From Pseudarthrobacter chlorophenolicus A6 (GTDB lineage: Bacteria; Actinomycetota; Actinomycetes; Actinomycetales; Micrococcaceae), in NCBI RefSeq assembly GCF_000022025.1, contig NC_011886.1, forward strand, positions 3,141,209 to 3,205,208: a DNA stretch of 64,000 nt, read 5' to 3'. A program made the translations under genes and the position numbers. The notes under the pieces were generated by a model, which was not told the DNA's origin, ran no database searches, and was given only the letters and a program-made list of their open reading frames with translations. Positions 6,919-15,546 of the stretch are shown here, piece after piece (within the stretch, counting starts at the first letter, position 1; the number at the start of each line of letters is the position of its first letter).

Positions 6919-8660
6919 TGCAGTGCCTCCTCTTCTGCTGCGTGGGCCCACTCAGCGAAGGTCTGGCCTTCGGCACGCTGGGCCACGAACGTGCGGACCA
7001 CGCGTTCCACGTAGTCGGGCAGGTCGTCAACGTACACCTTGAGCCCGCGGACCGTACGGCCCAGGCCGGCCTCGCCGCGTTCGTTGGATGCCAGCCCGCC
7101 GCCCAGGTGGACCTGGAATCCCGGGGAGGGATCGCCGTCGGGCGTGGGAAGCATCATGCCCTTCAGGCCGATGTCCGCGGTCTGGATGCGGGCGCAGGAG
7201 TTGGGGCAGCCGTTGATGTGCAGCGACAGTGCCTGCGGCAGCTCGCCAGAGGTGGCAAGGTCCGCCAGGCGGCGTTCCAGCTCGGCCACGGCGGTGGCGG
7301 CCGTGTGCTTGGTCTCCACGATGGCCAGCTTGCAGTACTCGATGCCGGTGCAGGCGATGGTGCCGCGGCGGAACACGGACGGGCGGGCGGACAGGCCCAG
7401 TTCGTCCAGTTCAGCCACCAGCGGCTCCACCTGGTCCTTTTCGACGTCCAGGACAACAAGTTTCTGGTGCGGGGTGGTGCGCAGGCGGTAGGAGCCGCGG
7501 GCCTCGAGGGTGTCGGCGAGCTTGACCAGCGCGGCGCCGGACAGCCGGCCGGCCAGCGGGGTGGCGCCGATGAAGAACTTGCCGTCCTTCTGCTCATGCA
7601 CGCCGATGTGGTCGCCGGGGGTGGTGGGCTTGGGCGCGGCAGGACCGTCGGCCAGTTTGTAGCCCAGGTATTCGTCCTCCAGGACCTGGCGGAACTTCTC
7701 CGGGCCCCAGTCGGCCATGAGGAACTTCAGGCGTGCCTTGGTGCGCATGCGCCGGTAACCGTAGTCGCGGAAGATGCTGGTGACGCCGAGCCACACGTCG
7801 GCGGCCTGGTCAGGCTTGACGAAGGCGCCGAGCCGCTTGCCCAGCATCGGGTTGGTGGACAGCGCGCCGCCGGCCCACAGGTCGTAGCCGATGCCCAGTT
7901 CGGGGTGTTCCACGCCCACCAGTGCAAAGTCGTTGATCTCGTGGACAACGTCCTGGCTGGGGTGGCCGGTGATGGCGGTCTTGTACTTGCGGGGCAGGTT
8001 GGACAGCAGCGGGTTGCCGATGAACCGCTCCCCCAGCTCGGCGATCAGCGGGGTGGGATCGATGATCTCGTCCTTGGCGATGCCGGCAACAGGCGAGCCC
8101 AGGATGACGCGGGGCACGTCGCCGCAGGCCTCGGTGGTGGACAGGCCAACACCTTCAAGGCGGTTCCAGATCTCGGGGATGTCCTCTACCCGGATCCAGT
8201 GCAGCTGGATGTTCTGGCGGTCGGTGAGGTCGGCGGAATCCCGGGCGAAGTCAACGGAGATATGGCCGATGACGCGCAGCTGCTCGGTGGTGAGCGCGCC
8301 GCCGTCGATCCTTACGCGCAGCATGAAGTACTTGTCTTCGAGCTCGTGCGGCTCAAGGGTTGCGGTCTTGCCGCCGTCGATCCCGGGCTTGCGCTGGGTG
8401 TACAGGCCCCACCAGCGGAACCGGCCGTGCAGGTCCTGGCCGGGGATCGCGTCGAAGCCCTCTTTGGCGTAAATGGTCTCGATACGCTCGCGCACGTTGA
8501 GGCCGTCGTCTTCCTGTTTCCAGGTTTCGTTGGCGTTCAGGGGCGTCTTGCCGTCCACCTTCCACTGCCCGTGCGGCTTTGCAGCGGGGCGGGACGGGCG
8601 GGCGGGTCGCTTGGAGGCAGCGGAATCCGCGGACGCCCCGGCTAGAGCTGTATCAGTCAT
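6915..8660 (-). CDS. sir: Ferredoxin-dependent sulfite reductase (NirA/Sir family)
   Basis: 581-aa sirohaem/[4Fe-4S] reductase converting sulfite to sulfide with ferredoxin electrons. Two nitrite/sulfite reductase half-domain repeats are seen. Cluster cysteines lie in ACTGIEYCK (C437, C443) and NGCPNSCARIQ (C485, C489). Y87 in GLYTQRKPG and C179 in TEACGDVPR match the positions of the Tyr-Cys crosslink known in the mycobacterial enzyme. The stop overlaps the cysH GTG, and it lies 54 nt downstream of a sirohaem-biosynthesis gene. Context (cysHDN) favours sulfite over nitrite. The first ~30 residues are an Ala/Pro-rich tail. Confidence 0.93.
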   Translation of the reverse strand: MTDTALAGASADSAASKRPARPSRPAAKPHGQWKVDGKTPLNANETWKQEDDGLNVRERIETIYAKEGFDAIPGQDLHGRFRWWGLYTQRKPGIDGGKTATLEPHELEDKYFMLRVRIDGGALTTEQLRVIGHISVDFARDSADLTDRQNIQLHWIRVEDIPEIWNRLEGVGLSTTEACGDVPRVILGSPVAGIAKDEIIDPTPLIAELGERFIGNPLLSNLPRKYKTAITGHPSQDVVHEINDFALVGVEHPELGIGYDLWAGGALSTNPMLGKRLGAFVKPDQAADVWLGVTSIFRDYGYRRMRTKARLKFLMADWGPEKFRQVLEDEYLGYKLADGPAAPKPTTPGDHIGVHEQKDGKFFIGATPLAGRLSGAALVKLADTLEARGSYRLRTTPHQKLVVLDVEKDQVEPLVAELDELGLSARPSVFRRGTIACTGIEYCKLAIVETKHTAATAVAELERRLADLATSGELPQALSLHINGCPNSCARIQTADIGLKGMMLPTPDGDPSPGFQVHLGGGLASNERGEAGLGRTVRGLKVYVDDLPDYVERVVRTFVAQRAEGQTFAEWAHAAEEEALQ

Positions 8661-8714
8661 GCAACGACTGTAGGTCCCGCTCGAATAGCGTCACAAAGGA
8701 CCGGAAATGCGAAG

Positions 8715-9584
8715 TCACCTAGGGAAATATTTCGTCACGAAACGCCGGACAGCCTTGAAGAAGCCACCCTGCTGTGCATTTGTGGCCGGTTCCGCGGGGG
8801 CCTCTTGAGGGGCCCGGACGGATGCTTCAGCTGTCGCGTGGACGGCGGCTTCGCTGGCTTTTGCGACGGCGGCGTCATACCTGTCCAGGGCGATCTCGGC
8901 GAGGACCCGGGACGGCAGCAGCGGTTCTGTCACGACGTCGGCCCCGGCCTTGGCCAGCTGGTCGTGGAAGAAGCCCGGCGCCAGGAGGTAGGAGGCAATT
9001 ACCACTCGGCCGCCGACGTCGACCGCTCCCGCGGACTCCCCCGCGCCGGCACCTCCGGCGAGCTCCTCGCGAAGCATCGTGACGGCGTCGGGCACGGACG
9101 GCTGGGCGGAGGCACCGTAGGCGGCCACCATCCGGTTGGACCGCAGCTCCCGCAGCTGGCCGAGGAGTTCCTCGACGCTGACGGCGGCATTGGGGTTGGA
9201 GGACCCGGCGGCCGCCAGGACAATGACGTCGTTGTCCGTGGCTCCGGCCTCGCGAAGCCTTTGGTCCAGGAGCCCGGCCAGCCGCGGGTCCGGGCCCAGG
9301 GGCGCGGCCGCCGCACTTCCCGGTCGGCTCTTCACTGCCCGCGCGATGTCCACCTTCACGTGGTAGCCCACGCTGAGCAGGAGTGGCACCACCACTGCCG
9401 GTTCCCCCTCCGGAAGGCCTGCCACCACGTCCACCAGGTCCGGCTGCTGCACGTCGACATAGGCTTCGCGGACATCGAGTCCCGGCCGGAGCTCAGCGAT
9501 GGCGGCGCGCAGGGCGTTGACCTCTGCCGCTCCCTGGCTGCTGGATGTCCCGTGGGCACAGGCGATCATGATGGGGCTGTTCAT
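8715..9584 (-). CDS. Sirohydrochlorin chelatase-like (CbiX family) protein
   Basis: 289-aa CbiX/SirB-like protein, likely inserting Fe2+ into sirohydrochlorin to supply sirohaem for Sir. Metal-binding histidines are visible in IACAHGTSS near the N-terminus and in LLSVGYHVKVDIA. A second half-domain is suggested by VIASYLLAPGFFHDQL. After residue ~245 there is an Ala/Glu-rich tail ending in a basic amphipathic stretch (FFKAVRRFVTKYFPR) that is not part of the catalytic fold. It opens the sir-cysHDN transcription unit and is divergent from the TRIC gene with only 60 nt between starts. I see no uroporphyrinogen methyltransferase or precorrin-2 dehydrogenase nearby. Confidence 0.85.
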   Translation of the reverse strand: MNSPIMIACAHGTSSSQGAAEVNALRAAIAELRPGLDVREAYVDVQQPDLVDVVAGLPEGEPAVVVPLLLSVGYHVKVDIARAVKSRPGSAAAAPLGPDPRLAGLLDQRLREAGATDNDVIVLAAAGSSNPNAAVSVEELLGQLRELRSNRMVAAYGASAQPSVPDAVTMLREELAGGAGAGESAGAVDVGGRVVIASYLLAPGFFHDQLAKAGADVVTEPLLPSRVLAEIALDRYDAAVAKASEAAVHATAEASVRAPQEAPAEPATNAQQGGFFKAVRRFVTKYFPR

Positions 9585-9644
9585 AGGGGCTAGCGTAACG
9601 TTGGAGCCGCCCCGTCCGCCCCTCTTGAAATACCTGGACCTTTG

Positions 9645-10301
9645 ATGACTTTCGCCTTTGACAACGCCCCGGTATGGCTGGATCTGCTCGGTGTCTTCTT
9701 CTTTGCCGTGTCGGGCTCACTGCTGGCCGCGCGGAAGCATATCGACATTGTGGGTTCACTGCTTTTGGCCTCGCTGGTGGGGCTTGGCGGGGGCGTGATC
9801 CGGGACATCATCCTCAACAGCGGCCCGCCGGCGGCGTTCACCACGCCCGCGTACCTGGTGCCGCCGGTGCTGGCCACGGCACTCGTGTACTTCCTGTTCC
9901 CCTACGTCCAGCGCTACACCTCCATGCTCACGCTGTTCGACGCCGGCGGGTTGGCCCTGTTCTGCATGACCGGCACCGTCAAGGCGCTGGCCGCCGGCAT
10001 GAACCCCGTGGCGTCCGTGCTCCTGGGTGTCACAACGGCGGTGGGCGGCGGCCTGCTCCGCGACGTGACAGCCAACGAGGTACCCGAACTCTTCAACGCG
10101 AAATCCATTTATGCGGTGCCGGCCTTCGTAGGGGCCGTGATGACCACCGTGTTGTGGATGACGGGAGTCTTCAACGTCCTCACCGGCGCCGCTGTGGCCG
10201 CCGTCGTGTTCACCTTCCGCGTACTGGCCTGGCGCCGGTCCTGGCAGGCTCCCCTGGCCGTCCACGGGTTGAACCGGCGGGGCAAGGACAGCAGCCTTTG
10301 A
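9645..10301 (+). CDS. TRIC/UPF0126 family cation channel protein
   Basis: 218-aa membrane protein with seven predicted hydrophobic segments and two internal repeats, each carrying a glycine-rich helix break: GLGGGVIRDIIL and AVGGGLLRDVTANEVP. This is the signature of UPF0126, the prokaryotic trimeric intracellular cation (TRIC) channels. The role is probably monovalent-cation permeation across the cytoplasmic membrane. ATG at 9645 is used; an in-frame TTG lies one codon upstream. It is divergent from the chelatase gene. The family is secure, the physiology unknown. Confidence 0.85.
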   Translation: MTFAFDNAPVWLDLLGVFFFAVSGSLLAARKHIDIVGSLLLASLVGLGGGVIRDIILNSGPPAAFTTPAYLVPPVLATALVYFLFPYVQRYTSMLTLFDAGGLALFCMTGTVKALAAGMNPVASVLLGVTTAVGGGLLRDVTANEVPELFNAKSIYAVPAFVGAVMTTVLWMTGVFNVLTGAAVAAVVFTFRVLAWRRSWQAPLAVHGLNRRGKDSSL

Positions 10302-10355
10302 CGCCGGCGAAGGCGCTTACGGTGGCATTTGGCAAGGCCTGCAGTTGGCTAGGAT

Positions 10356-10787
10356 ATGAGCATGACTGACATGTTCCTCGAGAAGTTCCGCGCGCTTGTT
10401 CCAAAGTATCTCGAGGACGAATGGCAGGAAGAGGACGGCCTCTCCGCCGAGGAACTGGACAAGGCCCTCGCCGACCACCAGTTCCAGATCCCGCTGGTCC
10501 TCCGCGAGTTCTACCTCGCCGTGGGTGGCTGCGAGGACCTGATGGAGGCCTACCACTACTTCTGGGACCCGGACGAGCTCGAAGTCGACGACGAAGGCTT
10601 CCTGATGTTCCTCGAGGACGAGGAAGAGGAATACACCTGGGGTTTCCGCACCGGCGACCTCAGCGTCCCTGACCCCATCGTGTACCGCCGCAACAACGCC
10701 CGCGGACAGTGGAAGTCCGAGGAAGGAACCTTCTCCGAGTTCGTCTTCGACATGTTCGAGTGGGCCTTCGGGGACGAGGAAGACTAA
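10356..10787 (+). CDS. Highly acidic SMI1/KNR4 (SUKH)-like protein
   Basis: 143-aa soluble protein, very rich in Asp/Glu (for example EDEEEEYTWGFR). The segment IPLVLREFYLAVGG followed by aromatic-rich strands and a late WAFGDEED tail resembles the SUKH fold of SMI1/KNR4 proteins. Many members are immunity proteins against secreted toxins, but others are housekeeping. No toxin gene is adjacent; an AbiEi/DUF559 gene converges from the right. Two further in-frame ATGs follow within six codons. The fold assignment comes from pattern only, so confidence is moderate. Confidence 0.55.
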   Translation: MSMTDMFLEKFRALVPKYLEDEWQEEDGLSAEELDKALADHQFQIPLVLREFYLAVGGCEDLMEAYHYFWDPDELEVDDEGFLMFLEDEEEEYTWGFRTGDLSVPDPIVYRRNNARGQWKSEEGTFSEFVFDMFEWAFGDEED

Positions 10788-10836
10788 CCCTCCCCCGGAT
10801 AGACGCAAATGCGTCACTTATGGACCAGACCTTGAG

Positions 10837-10864
10837 GAGTGCCCCTGCGTTTGCAGGGGCACTC
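10837..10864. terminator. Bidirectional terminator between convergent genes
   Basis: Perfect 12-bp stem GAGTGCCCCTGC / GCAGGGGCACTC with a 4-nt GTTT loop, placed between the convergent genes ending at 10787 and 10885. Confidence 0.85.
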
Positions 10865-10884
10865 GCCGGTTAACAGCGCATAAA

Positions 10885-11736
10885 TCACGCAAACAGGTTG
10901 CCGGCCCCGCTGTTCCCTGGTCTCCGCCATACCCGCAGCACCGCCTGGACCTCCGCGACCATGGCCTCGGGCCGGTGGATGACGTCCTCATAGTAGTAGC
11001 GCAGTACAAGGTAGCCCCCGATAATGCTCCGGTTGTTGCGCCGCTGGTCCCGCTTGATGGATTTGGGCTCGAAGTGGGTTGAGCCATCCGTCTCCACCAC
11101 CAAGCACTCCTCGACCAGGAAGTCCACTTCTCCAACTCCGGGAATGAAGACGTGCCGCCGAACCCGTAATCCGGCCCGAGCGAAATGGACATTCGCGAGT
11201 ACTTCCAGCAAGGAGTCCGCGCGGGGAATCGCCAGGTCCAGGACCGACCTGGCACGCCCGTTGCGGCGTCCCTGGCAGCGGCCGTATAGAAAATCGAGAG
11301 CGACATCTCCAGCGCCGACAGCCGACTGCACCATCACGAGCGCTTCCAGCTCCGGCAGGCAATGCAGCGCATGCAGAAGCACGTCCGCGAGCCCCAGCAC
11401 AGGCAGCCACTGATGCCTCGGATGTTTTGGCCGCCCGTGGTCGACGACTCCGGGCATACGGGTGGGGTGGCTCCGGCTTAAATGCAGGCCTGATGGCTCG
11501 TTGAGAGTCCACAGCCGGTAGACCGGAGCAGCGGACAAACACGTGAGCCGCCCGCCCGCAGCCAAGACTCCAGCAACGAGTGTTTCGCCGGGCAGGGCGT
11601 AGACTCCCCGCCTGACTCTCACCAACAGGCCCAGAGCCACCGCGCGGGCCACCCGGGTACGTGTAAACCCAGCCTTCTGCAGTTCCCCCGACCGGGCCGC
11701 TCCCCCGCGCCTGGCGAGGTAATCACAGATGTCCAT
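10885..11736 (-). CDS. AbiEi-type N-domain plus DUF559 endonuclease-like protein
   Basis: 283-aa protein with two parts. Residues ~1-60 form a winged-helix module like the AbiEi antitoxin N-terminus (YLARRGGAARSGELQKAGF, then VRRGVYALPG). Residues ~185-275 look like a DUF559/Vsr-type PD-(D/E)xK domain: GVGEVDFLVEECLVVETDG with a following His and KRDQRRNN. This architecture is common in Actinobacteria and usually solitary; no AbiEii toxin gene is beside it. ATG 11736 is taken; GTG 11739 directly precedes it. Role unknown; nuclease or DNA-binding activity is inference. Confidence 0.65.
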   Translation of the reverse strand: MDICDYLARRGGAARSGELQKAGFTRTRVARAVALGLLVRVRRGVYALPGETLVAGVLAAGGRLTCLSAAPVYRLWTLNEPSGLHLSRSHPTRMPGVVDHGRPKHPRHQWLPVLGLADVLLHALHCLPELEALVMVQSAVGAGDVALDFLYGRCQGRRNGRARSVLDLAIPRADSLLEVLANVHFARAGLRVRRHVFIPGVGEVDFLVEECLVVETDGSTHFEPKSIKRDQRRNNRSIIGGYLVLRYYYEDVIHRPEAMVAEVQAVLRVWRRPGNSGAGNLFA

Positions 11737-11807
11737 CACTCATCGTGTCTACGCCAGGCCCGCCACGACGCGGAGGAATCTTTCCATGTGGATAACGCCC
11801 CCAAAAG

Positions 11808-11829
11808 AAGTGACGCAATTGCGTGACTT
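11808..11829. repeat. ACGCAATTGCGT palindrome, best copy
   Basis: Perfect 12-bp core ACGCAATTGCGT flanked by AAGTG and GACTT, nearly symmetric over 22 nt. Related elements lie at 393-410, 467-483, 10803-10822 and 11892-11910, all outside genes. Confidence 0.7.
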
Positions 11830-11945
11830 TTGGACTGCACAGACACGCGTTCCCGCGCACTTACAGGGCTCGGCGCTCCCCGGCTGGCTATAAGTAGCGC
11901 AATTGCGCAGGGAGCCTCCAGTACGCCCGGCAAGAGGGGCTGAAA

Positions 11946-12004
11946 AGCTTATGACACTCTCAGTAAATTAAGAGTTGCATTCTGTGACAGATGTGTCATA
12001 AGCT
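11946..12004. repeat. 12-bp inverted repeat with 35-nt spacer
   Basis: AGCTTATGACAC (11946-11957) and GTGTCATAAGCT (11993-12004) are perfect reverse complements. The spacer is AT-rich relative to the window. Confidence 0.75.
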
Positions 12005-12044
12005 GTTCACGGATCCGCTAAACGCCTCCGGCGGATCTGATGCG

Positions 12045-12106
12045 AACGGAGAGATAGCCCCGGTTCACAGCAGCTTCGGTTGCTGGGCACCGGGGCTATC
12101 CCGTTA
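12045..12106. other. Long two-part hairpin
   Basis: A 12-bp stem GATAGCCCCGGT (12053-12064) / ACCGGGGCTATC (12089-12100) encloses a smaller hairpin around CAGCAGCTTCGGTTGCTG. Flanking AACGG/CCGTT extends it. It could be a terminator or a structured RNA; no family recognised. Confidence 0.5.
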
Positions 12107-12170
12107 ACAGCAATCTGCAGCCTGGCCAGTAGGGACCGTCGCTGAGCCCAACAGAAGCTCAGCAAACGCA

Positions 12171-12203
12171 GAAGCCCGGCACCATGGGAAGGCACCGGGC
12201 TTC
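12171..12203 (-). terminator. Probable terminator of polyprenyl synthase gene
   Basis: Nine-bp stem GAAGCCCGG / CCGGGCTTC with a 15-nt loop, 13 nt past the stop of the polyprenyl synthase gene. Confidence 0.55.
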
Positions 12204-12216
12204 GACGCTCAGGAGG

Positions 12217-13317
12217 TCAGCTGGCGCGGTCCACCACGGCAACGGCGAAGTTGGACAGTGAATCCTTGACCACGCCCTCGGGCAGCGGAGCCAGCGCGGC
12301 GATCGCCTCATCGGCCCAGCGGCGGGCAACAACCCAGGATTCGGCGGTGACGGGGTGCTCGCGCAGCCCCGCGACCGCAGCGGCCAGCGCCTCATCCGAG
12401 GAGAGGTCCCCGTCAATGAGCTTCAAGAGTTCGACGGCGGACTGGTCGCCGGCCGCGGCATCGCGCCGGAGAAACAGGACCGGCAGCGTGGGGACGCCTT
12501 CGCGCAGGTCGGTTCCCGGGGACTTCCCGGACTTCACCTTCACGCCGGTGACATCGATGACGTCGTCGGCGAGTTGGAAGGCCACGCCCACCTTCTCGCC
12601 GTACTCCACCAGGACGTCCTCGTAGGCCTCATCGGCGCCGGAGAAGATGGCACCGAACTGGCCGGAGGCAGCCACCAGGGAGCCGGTCTTGTCCGCGATG
12701 ACGGACAGGTAGTGCTCAATGGGGTCTTCATCCGGCCGCGGTCCCACCGTTTCGTGCAGTTGGCCCAGGCACAGCCGTTCGAACGTCCGGGCCTGGATGC
12801 CCAGTGCGCGGCCGCCCAGTTCGGACACCAGGATGGAGGCGCGGGCGAAGATCAGGTCACCGGTCAGGACGGCGACGGAGTTGCCCCACACCTCGTGGGC
12901 CGTGGGGGCGCCACGGCGGAAGGGCGCGGAGTCCATGACGTCGTCGTGGTAGAGCGTGGCAAGGTGCGTCAGCTCAACCACGACGGCGGCCTGCACCACG
13001 GCGGGCAACGATGCGTCCCCGAGGTGGGCGCAGAGCAAAGTCAGCAGCGGCCGGATGCGCTTACCGCCGGCTTCCACCAGGTGGCGCGACGTCGCGTCAG
13101 CCAGCGGATCCGAGTTGGCGATGGCCTCGCGCAGTTTCTTTTCCACGCGCGCCAGGTTGTTGGTGATGGCCGGGCCCAGCTCGGGGTCCCCGGCGATGGC
13201 GGCGAAGCCCGCCGGCAGCTGGAGGCCGGTGGCAATGGCGGTGGTGTTGAGACTGGGTTCGGAGTCCGGCAGGCCGTGCCCGGCGTGCGTCCAGCTGTGG
13301 TCTGCGGAGTTGGTCAC
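12217..13317 (-). CDS. Polyprenyl (menaquinone side chain) diphosphate synthase
   Basis: 366-aa trans-isoprenyl diphosphate synthase. The first aspartate-rich motif is YHDDVMDSAPFRRG and the second is FQLADDVIDVTG; EAGGKRIRPLL is the IPP/allyl substrate region. Sequence class is IspB/HepT/GrcC-like, long-chain. It follows the MenJ-like and menG genes, so it probably makes the menaquinone tail. Start is GTG 13317, giving a GTGA overlap with the preceding gene; an unusual ~35-residue N-terminal tail precedes the fold. Chain length cannot be read from the sequence by eye. Confidence 0.88.
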   Translation of the reverse strand: MTNSADHSWTHAGHGLPDSEPSLNTTAIATGLQLPAGFAAIAGDPELGPAITNNLARVEKKLREAIANSDPLADATSRHLVEAGGKRIRPLLTLLCAHLGDASLPAVVQAAVVVELTHLATLYHDDVMDSAPFRRGAPTAHEVWGNSVAVLTGDLIFARASILVSELGGRALGIQARTFERLCLGQLHETVGPRPDEDPIEHYLSVIADKTGSLVAASGQFGAIFSGADEAYEDVLVEYGEKVGVAFQLADDVIDVTGVKVKSGKSPGTDLREGVPTLPVLFLRRDAAAGDQSAVELLKLIDGDLSSDEALAAAVAGLREHPVTAESWVVARRWADEAIAALAPLPEGVVKDSLSNFAVAVVDRAS

Positions 13318-14645
13318 GGGTTAACCCTAACTTTTTGTTGCGGATACCGCTGATTCGTCGCCGAAGAGGCATTGGATGTGGCCGGAACCAGTGATTCCAG
13401 GACCCGGATAACCCGGTCCTCGAAGCCCTTGGCGGACGGATCGGTCAGGTTGGCCAGCAGCCGGACCACGAACCGCATCAGCACCGGAATAGGCATGCCC
13501 GTCCGCAGCGCGAGCTTCATGACGGCGGGCTTCCCGATCAGCGCGGCAAAGGCCCGGCCGAGGGTGAAGTGCGAACCCCACTGGTCCCGCACATAGTCCG
13601 CATACCGGGAAAGGTGCGCATCGGCGTCGTACGTGGCGCCCGAAGAAACCGAGCGCGAGGAGGCGTCGATGATGAACTCCGCGGCGAACCGCGCGGACTC
13701 CATGGCGTAGGAGATGCCCTCGCCGTTGAATGGCGAAACCATCCCGCCGGCGTCGCCCAGCAGGAGTAGCCCGGGTGAGTAGTGCGGGGTGCGGTTGAAG
13801 CCCATCGGGAGCGCTGCGCCGCGGATTTCACCCACCTGGTTTTCCGGCGTGAAGCCCCATTCGGAGGGCATGCCGGCGGTCCATTCCCGGAGGACCTGCT
13901 TGTAGTCGAGCTTGCCGAAGTCCTTGGAAGAGTTCAGGATGCCCAGGCCCACGTTGGAGGTGCCGTCGCCCACGCCGAACACCCAGCCGTAGCCGGGGAG
14001 CAGCTTGCCGTCGCGGCCGGGGAGCTCCAGCCAGCCTTCCATCCAGTCATCGTCCGTGCGGGGAGAGGTGAAGTAGGTCCTGACGGCCACGCCCAGCGGG
14101 CGGTCGTCACGCTTTTGGATCCCAAGGGACACGGCGGTGCGCGTGGAGTTTCCGTCCGCAGCAAGCACGACGTCGGCGCTGAACTCGCGCGTCTCCCCCG
14201 TCTTGCGTCCGGACTCGTCCAGGAGCGCTGCGCGGACACCGGTCACGCGGCCGGCGTCGTCCCTCAGTGCCTCGGTGACGCTGTGCCGTTCAAGGATGGT
14301 GGCACCGGCGGACTCGGCATGCCGTGCCAGTTCCTCATCGAAGCCCAGGCGGGTACGGATGAGCCCGTACTGCGGGAAGTCGGACACCTCGGGCCAGGGA
14401 AGTTCGATGGTCCGGCCGCCTGCGATCAGCCGCAGCCCCTTGTTCCGGCGCCAGCCTTCGCCCTCAGGATGCGGCAGGCCGAGCTTCTGGATTTCGCGGA
14501 CCGCCCGGGGGGTCAGCCCGTCGCCGCAGACCTTCTCGCGCGGAAAGCTGGTCTTCTCCAGCACAGTGACGGTGAGGCCGGCTTTGGCCAGGTAATACGC
14601 GGCGGTGGATCCGGCCGGACCCGCGCCGACAATCAGTACCTCCAC
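13314..14645 (-). CDS. Geranylgeranyl reductase family FAD enzyme (MenJ-like)
   Basis: 443-aa flavoprotein with N-terminal Rossmann dinucleotide motif VGAGPAGSTAAYYLAKAG, the PREKVCGDGLTPRA segment typical of geranylgeranyl reductases, and the FAD-binding GDAGGMVSPFNGEGI. In mycobacteria the homologue MenJ saturates one isoprene of menaquinone; the position between menG and the polyprenyl synthase gene supports the same role here. GTG 14645 starts 3 nt after the menG stop. The C-terminal ~25 residues are a variable Ser/Asn/Gln-rich tail overlapping the next gene. Confidence 0.88.
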   Translation of the reverse strand: MEVLIVGAGPAGSTAAYYLAKAGLTVTVLEKTSFPREKVCGDGLTPRAVREIQKLGLPHPEGEGWRRNKGLRLIAGGRTIELPWPEVSDFPQYGLIRTRLGFDEELARHAESAGATILERHSVTEALRDDAGRVTGVRAALLDESGRKTGETREFSADVVLAADGNSTRTAVSLGIQKRDDRPLGVAVRTYFTSPRTDDDWMEGWLELPGRDGKLLPGYGWVFGVGDGTSNVGLGILNSSKDFGKLDYKQVLREWTAGMPSEWGFTPENQVGEIRGAALPMGFNRTPHYSPGLLLLGDAGGMVSPFNGEGISYAMESARFAAEFIIDASSRSVSSGATYDADAHLSRYADYVRDQWGSHFTLGRAFAALIGKPAVMKLALRTGMPIPVLMRFVVRLLANLTDPSAKGFEDRVIRVLESLVPATSNASSATNQRYPQQKVRVNP

Positions 14646-14648
14646 AGG

Positions 14649-15425
14649 TCAGCGGGCGATGTTGCGGCGCAGCTTGGCCACCGGGCCCTTGTGCGCGGCG
14701 ATGGCGGCGGCTGCGCTGTCCGGGGCGCCAGCCGGCTTGAAGGCGCGGTGGACGGCAACGATGCCGCCGGTGAGGTTGCGGTAGTTGACGTTCTCCCAGC
14801 CTTCGTCCTGCAGCCATGCGGCCAGGTGGTCCTGGTCCGGCCAGGCCCGGATGGACTCGGCAAGGTAGACGTACGCGTCCGGGTTGGAGGCAACCTTGAC
14901 GGCGATGGCGGGCAGGGCACGCATCAGGTATTCGGTGTACATGGTGCGCCAGAGCGGAACAACAGGCTGCGAGAACTCGGCAATGACCAGCCGGCCGCCG
15001 GGCTTGGTGACGCGGAGCATCTCCGCGAGGGCCTTCTTGGGTTCGTTGACGTTGCGCAGTCCGAACGAGATGGTGGTGGCATCGAAGGTGTTGTCCGCGA
15101 AGGGCAGGTTGGTGGCGTCACCGGCGATGAAGTCGATGTCGGGGCGGCGGCGCTTGCCCACCTTGAGCATCCCGAGGGAGAAGTCGCACGCCACAACCTC
15201 TATGCCTGCATCGGCATATGGCTCGCTGGAGGTGCCGGTTCCGGCGGCGAGATCCAGGACCCGCTGGCCCTTGGAGACTTCCATCGCATCAACCACGATT
15301 TTCCGCCAGCGGCGGGTCTGCCCCATGGACAGGACATCATTGACGACGTCGTATTTCGGTGCGACGTCGTCAAACATCGTGGCTACTTCGTCCGGACGCT
15401 TATCCAAGGATGCTCGGTTCACCAT
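14649..15425 (-). CDS. menG: Demethylmenaquinone methyltransferase
   Basis: 258-aa class I SAM methyltransferase of the UbiE/MenG family, catalysing the last step of menaquinone synthesis. [22 protein letters not shown] at the N-terminus is the UbiE signature, [11 protein letters not shown] is SAM motif I, and [15 protein letters not shown] is the second family signature. It is divergent from menF across a 121-nt gap and heads an operon with the reductase and polyprenyl synthase genes. Only menaquinone genes are seen, as expected for a Gram-positive actinobacterium. Confidence 0.95.
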   Translation of the reverse strand: MVNRASLDKRPDEVATMFDDVAPKYDVVNDVLSMGQTRRWRKIVVDAMEVSKGQRVLDLAAGTGTSSEPYADAGIEVVACDFSLGMLKVGKRRRPDIDFIAGDATNLPFADNTFDATTISFGLRNVNEPKKALAEMLRVTKPGGRLVIAEFSQPVVPLWRTMYTEYLMRALPAIAVKVASNPDAYVYLAESIRAWPDQDHLAAWLQDEGWENVNYRNLTGGIVAVHRAFKPAGAPDSAAAAIAAHKGPVAKLRRNIAR

Positions 15426-15546
15426 GACATTGTCTCAAATGTTCCGGCGGGTCCGGACCATGCCGCGAGGTTTCCCCAACTGCCCGCCAGGGCGCCGGAA
15501 GTTACTCGGCAGGGTAAGTATTTTTAAGTACTAGTGTTGTCTCATC

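Larger units (their letters stand above)
11737..12216. other. 480-nt gene-free region rich in inverted repeats
   Basis: No credible gene here. The stretch is locally AT-rich (about 11940-12000). It holds two ACGCAATTGCGT-type palindromes, a 12-bp inverted repeat with a 35-nt spacer, and a long hairpin at 12045-12106, ending in the terminator of the polyprenyl synthase gene. It should also contain the promoter of the AbiEi/DUF559 gene. Confidence 0.7.

Noticed and set aside
6804..8645. 613-residue plus-strand frame over sir
   Set aside because: Antisense to the sulfite reductase gene. No ribosome-binding site or conserved motif.
12045..12106. tRNA or known riboswitch in the structured gap before the polyprenyl synthase terminator
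   Set aside because: No cloverleaf, no T-loop GTTCRA motif in place, and no aptamer core recognised. It remains only a hairpin.
13782..15527. 581-residue plus-strand frame over menJ-like and menG genes
   Set aside because: Antisense to two well-supported genes and composition typical of shadows.
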